Part shown: in pieces, positions 60,716 through 64,000 of the stretch | Numbering within the stretch: position 1 is the first letter of the stretch | Layout: every line of letters begins with the position of its first letter | Source of the DNA: Isoetes taiwanensis | Lineage: Eukaryota > Streptophyta > Lycopodiopsida > Isoetales > Isoetaceae | Reading direction: 5' to 3' | Assembly: GCA_021234155.1 (NCBI GenBank) | Contig: JAJEKV010000144.1 | Coordinates: 372,001-436,000 of the forward strand | Length of the DNA stretch: 64,000 nucleotides | Position numbers and translations under genes: made by a program | Notes under the pieces: model-generated | Seen by the model: only the letters and a program-made list of their open reading frames with translations | Database searches by the model: none | Told to the model about the DNA's origin: nothing

Positions 60716-61662
60716 TCCGCCACCACCACATGTAATACCTCATCTATGAATTCGGCATCCATTGCATCATAGAGACACAACATGACAATCTGACCAACAT
60801 GATGCAAAATGGTAGTAGACATGCGATTCTTGGGAAGTGGATTTGATGTTACCTTTTACGTGTTGATAGAAACAATCTAGATCAAGCTTGGGGTTACTTA
60901 CCCGTTGTAAGACAACTAATAGAAATTGAACATACGCAGTAATGTTTTGGTCTGAGAACATTTATACCTTTTGTTTTGATTGTGAGTTGGATTGAATGTG
61001 TGGTCTAGAGAGATCGGTTGGTTATTTCCCTATCATCTTCATCATCCTGTCCGCACTTTTACTATTTTCCTCCTCGTCGGAGTTGAATTGCCTATGCTTT
61101 CTCTTGGGTCTAGAAGAAGTATAAACCTCATCCGGGGAGTTTATAATAATCGAGAAGCTCTTCCAATTAGCAGCCTCCCCTTTATATGCGGATAATAAGC
61201 CCTTTGCCAGGTTCGAGGAGCCATTCCACCCCATGTATGTGGCTTCCACAATAATTCTTTTGTAAATTTGCATGAACTCTTTGTATTGTTCATTGCTCGA
61301 GGTTCTTCAACACGTACAAGAAACATCGCCTTAATTTTTCGGTTGAACAAAACATTTGGGGAAAATACGTAGCAGTTGTTTGGAACTCTGTCACCCCAAA
61401 AGCTTCTTTAGATCTTCGTGGGGCACAATCTCTTGTTTGAGGAGAGATTTCCTTCGTGTAACGATTGGCGTTCAATTCGACTCCATTAGGGAGTTCAATG
61501 CAGGCAGAAGCGGCAAAAAGCGAGAGGAAGAGGTGATTGCTTTCTTAATTGAGTGGACAATGGCGTGGCATAAAATTCAAAATAGCAGAAGCGCTCATTA
61601 ATTACGCTCCATAATCTCGCGCTTGGGTATGCACCACGATTCTACCACAAAGGTGGTGCCAA
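60716..61662. other. MULE right end, unassigned
   Basis: No domain recognised. The right TIR occupies the last ~30 bases (to 61662). Confidence 0.4.
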
Positions 61663-61671
61663 AATGTGGCG

Positions 61672-62750
61672 ATCAAAATGCACGTTTTTGATACACCACA
61701 GTGCTTTACCCTTGCATTCTAATCAAAATTGCATTCTTTTAAAGTTAGATTTCTCTAAGGCTTTTGACTCCATCGGATGGGATTTCTTGGAGCTTGCGGT
61801 AGAGAAAAATTGGCTTCCACTGAAAGCTGATCGAGTTAATTATGAAGTTGAATTCTGGAGTGCTCAATCACGCTATTTTAATTAATGGTTCACCAGTAAA
61901 TTCTTCCCCTACAAAGGTGTCGGAGACAAAGTCCCTTGGCTCCTTATCTCTTCATCATTTAAACAACACCAATTGACTAGAGCCATGATAATCATCAAAT
62001 ATGGAAAATATAAAGGTCTAGTCATGCCAAACTCTAAATCGGTATTTCTGTTACAATATCACGAGATGACTCCTTTTCATTACGCAAAATGATGTTAATA
62101 AGATTGAATTCTTCTTGGGGTCATTCAAAATTTCGGTCAGGGCCTGCAGTATTCAATTAAGATTCTCAAAAATGTCGGTGGTGTGGTGCCTCAAATTACT
62201 CGATGTGCTGGGATTAAGTGTGTTGCGACTAATCAAGCCACTAAGTTACTTCGGCATGCCTTTTAGGTCTAGATATTAACATCAAGACTCTTTAGACCTA
62301 TTAATGCGACAAGATCAAAGGAAACTCAATAATTATGGTTGCCTCTCTTTATTTGGCGAACCATTATTGCTAATTACATCATTACCGACTCACATGTCTA
62401 TTTTTTCTTGACTCTCATTGCACCCCAGTATCCTATCAGTGACTAGAGGATCATTAGGAACTTTATGGGGTAAAAGCACCTTGATGTTTGGAACTATGTC
62501 ACTAAGAAGAAATCGTTGGTGGCCTTGGATGTAAAGCTTTGGGCTCAAGCATGCCTAGGTGGAGAGCATATGGGAAGCTCTCTTTCCAGAAGGAAATCGC
62601 GACTCTTGAGATTTCTTCACCACTCTGGATTTCAAGAGTGTTATTAGAGAGAGGGCGGCAGAATAGCTCCTGTAAGAGATTTGTTATTTGGCCGAGGTCC
62701 GACAGAGATCCATTAGTTTTGGAAGAAGAACATTAGCTGACCCGGGCCGA
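61672..62750 (+). pseudogene. LINE reverse transcriptase, second part and C-terminus
   Basis: KLDFSKAFDSIGWDFLEL (61739-61793) is the first catalytic aspartate block of LINE RT. INGSPVN and, in another frame, FFPYKGVGDKVPWLL (61900-61945) match GxPxxxFxxxRGVRQGDPLSP. The YADD block is not readable. Later, WNYVTKKKSLVALDVK near 62490-62540 matches the WxxVxxPKxxGGLGI motif, and a tail with DPLVLEEEH ends near 62735. Stops and shifts throughout. Poly(A) follows at 62804. Confidence 0.8.
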
Positions 62751-62816
62751 GCGATGGGCCATTTAGATCAAACACACATTTCGTTTAAATGAAGGAATTG
62801 GTTAAAAAAAAAAAAA

Positions 62817-64000
62817 CAACAGGAAGATGTTAGAACATGGCCCAGGCAGAGAGAGAAATAAGGGTGCCGCTCTGCAAAACAACAATGATGCTTGTACGGC
62901 GACGTTCAGCAACAACTCGCGTGTAATTAATTTTCTAAAGGGCTGTTCACATGATAGCATTTTGGGTCAGCAAATGTAGCGGTGATTCGTCTTTGCTTCA
63001 AATGCCTCAGTTAGATCCCGACCCGCATGGTGGCATCGCAGCGGTGAACTCTCGGGGCTGAATTTTTTAAATTTCGACTCAAATTAAGGACTTCGGCCGT
63101 CCGACAATCGTCCATGTGAACCCGGTACATGAGCGTTCTTTTGCATAGATCAAAATCTAATGGTATAAGAGGCCAAGACATTTTCTTGCGTGGACAGGCT
63201 TTAAGATAATGGCATTTCCATAATCGATGTTTGTCTCTCAAGCGCAAGAAGGAATATGAGGTGGAGTTACATATTAGAAGGAAAAGAAAAGTTTGTAGAA
63301 AAGACATAATTTAAAAATAATAGAATGCTCCATTGCCCTTAGAGATGCATTAGCTTTGGAAGAAGAACATTGGCAGAATCGGCCAGGTCTGAGCACGGCC
63401 CTCCTGTACTTTTGCCCTAGGAAGGTTCCTTTATAGTCACTCTCTGCAACCTGGCAGTTCTTGCTGAAGTCAAAAGTGCCAAATAACAAGTCCAAGTCGA
63501 AAAATGGGAGATTTGAAAGTGGCTTCTCAAATACCACAACAGGAACTGATGTCGGATCCTTGATGCCTATGGCCCAAATGCTTCCTATATCTATTGTTGA
63601 AATCTGATGAAAACCGGATACACTTCAGATTATTATCTTGATAGGTTCACATGATGGGCTTATCAAAGTCTCTATGCCGCTTGGGATCACCATGGGTGTT
63701 ATATAGGGTTCAAATATTAAGCGTGCAGTTAAATTGATTAGGAATGCTTTAATCTATGATATTTGTTATGGGATAGTCTATTAGAAAGAGGTTCTCAAGT
63801 CCCCAATGCTATTGTTAGCAGGATCCTCTAGGCCCGGTTGATGGCAGTTACATATTCCAAGTGTTTTAGCTTCAAAATTTTCGGAGATCTTTGCATTTAG
63901 ATATGGATTGTATTGCCATATTCATACCTCAATTAGAGAGAAATTATATAGAATTAGCCTTGAGAACAGGAAGCGAGAGGCACCCTCCACAAAACAAGAG
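62817..64000. other. Unassigned sequence with a second LINE-tail copy
   Basis: At 63335-63395 LRDALALEEEHWQNRPGLST repeats the tail motif of the LINE ending at 62816 (DPLVLEEEH at about 62710-62735). A related element tail therefore lies here or was duplicated. 62870-63300 and 63570-64000 are unrecognised, though the latter has LINE-like broken coding. No second poly(A) tail was found. Confidence 0.4.

Larger units (their letters stand above)
52845..61662. mobile_element. Mutator-like element (8.8 kb) inserted in a LINE
   Basis: A perfect 9-bp duplication (AATGTGGCG) flanks the element; 9 bp is the Mutator superfamily hallmark. The ends are imperfect inverted repeats: TTGCATCCACCACTTTTGTG on the left, and TTGGCACCACCTTTGTGG reading inward from the right end. 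The LINE reads on across the insertion in the expected motif order. The interior has no readable MuDR transposase. It holds a LINE tail (to 53293), two big CCA/TGG minisatellites in opposite orientation and a Copia integrase remnant. The boundaries are well supported by TSD plus host continuity. TIR similarity is moderate, so superfamily assignment leans on the TSD length. Confidence 0.72.
50170..62816 (+). mobile_element. Degenerate LINE split by a Mutator-like element
   Basis: The two halves (about 50170-52844 and 61663-62816) form one LINE in order: an ORF1-like remnant, endonuclease from 51018, the start of reverse transcriptase to 52835, then after the inserted element the rest of RT, the C-terminal region and a 13-A tail at 62804-62816. 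The 9-bp sequence AATGTGGCG occurs at both break points (52836-52844 and 61663-61671). Stops and frameshifts are frequent throughout, so the LINE was probably long dead. The 5' boundary is approximate. Confidence 0.75.

Noticed and set aside
60115-60822. 235- and 193-residue minus-strand open frames and Gly/Val-rich + strand frames
   Set aside because: Same compositional artefact in the second minisatellite.

Overview
This window looks like intergenic chromosomal DNA of a land plant with a large, repeat-filled genome. The evidence is plant-type Copia elements (one primed by the usual TGGTATCAGAGC initiator-Met tRNA site), plant-type LINEs with a zf-RVT C-terminal domain and poly(A) tails, and broken pieces of plant gene families: ABCD-type ABC transporter, UNC93-like protein and CXE carboxylesterase. 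The species cannot be told from the sequence. I found no intact host gene, no rRNA and no convincing tRNA. Most open frames here are short and accidental.

Layout. 1-1581: 3' end of a LINE on the + strand. 1582-4081 and 13123-15410: unrecognised single-copy-looking sequence, once contiguous, now split by a young LTR retrotransposon (4082-13117) with two identical 183-bp LTRs, a TACTG target duplication, a PBS and a PPT. Its interior has no gag or pol that I can recognise; it carries one long reading frame with an UNC93-like exon fused into it. That frame is cut by a second element, a CACTA-like DNA transposon (6227-11021; 3-bp TSD TCT; about 40-bp TIRs), which itself carries a broken ABCD transporter gene on the minus strand. 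Deleting the DNA transposon plus one TSD copy rejoins the frame exactly.

15416-20233: a fragment of a tyrosine recombinase (integrase-like) gene, abutting a decayed minus-strand Copia element with an intact 308-bp 5' LTR; a 1.6-kb TIR element (16514-18116) sits inside the Copia. 21091-22292: 3' part of a minus-strand LINE. 24110-25043: frameshifted CXE carboxylesterase pseudogene. 25-50 kb: mostly anonymous decayed sequence with short tandem and inverted repeats, LINE tails, a TIR element (38405-39426) and a possible Gypsy-type LTR (44094-44459).

50170-62816: a degenerate LINE (endonuclease, then reverse transcriptase) split by an 8.8-kb Mutator-like element (52845-61662) with a 9-bp TSD. 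That element contains two large CCA/TGG minisatellites in opposite orientation and a Copia integrase fragment. The end of the window holds another LINE-tail copy.

The theme is therefore nested transposition and gene-fragment capture rather than a working gene set. The most unusual items are the tyrosine recombinase fragment, the retroelement-in-retroelement nest with two different captured host genes, and the MULE in the LINE.
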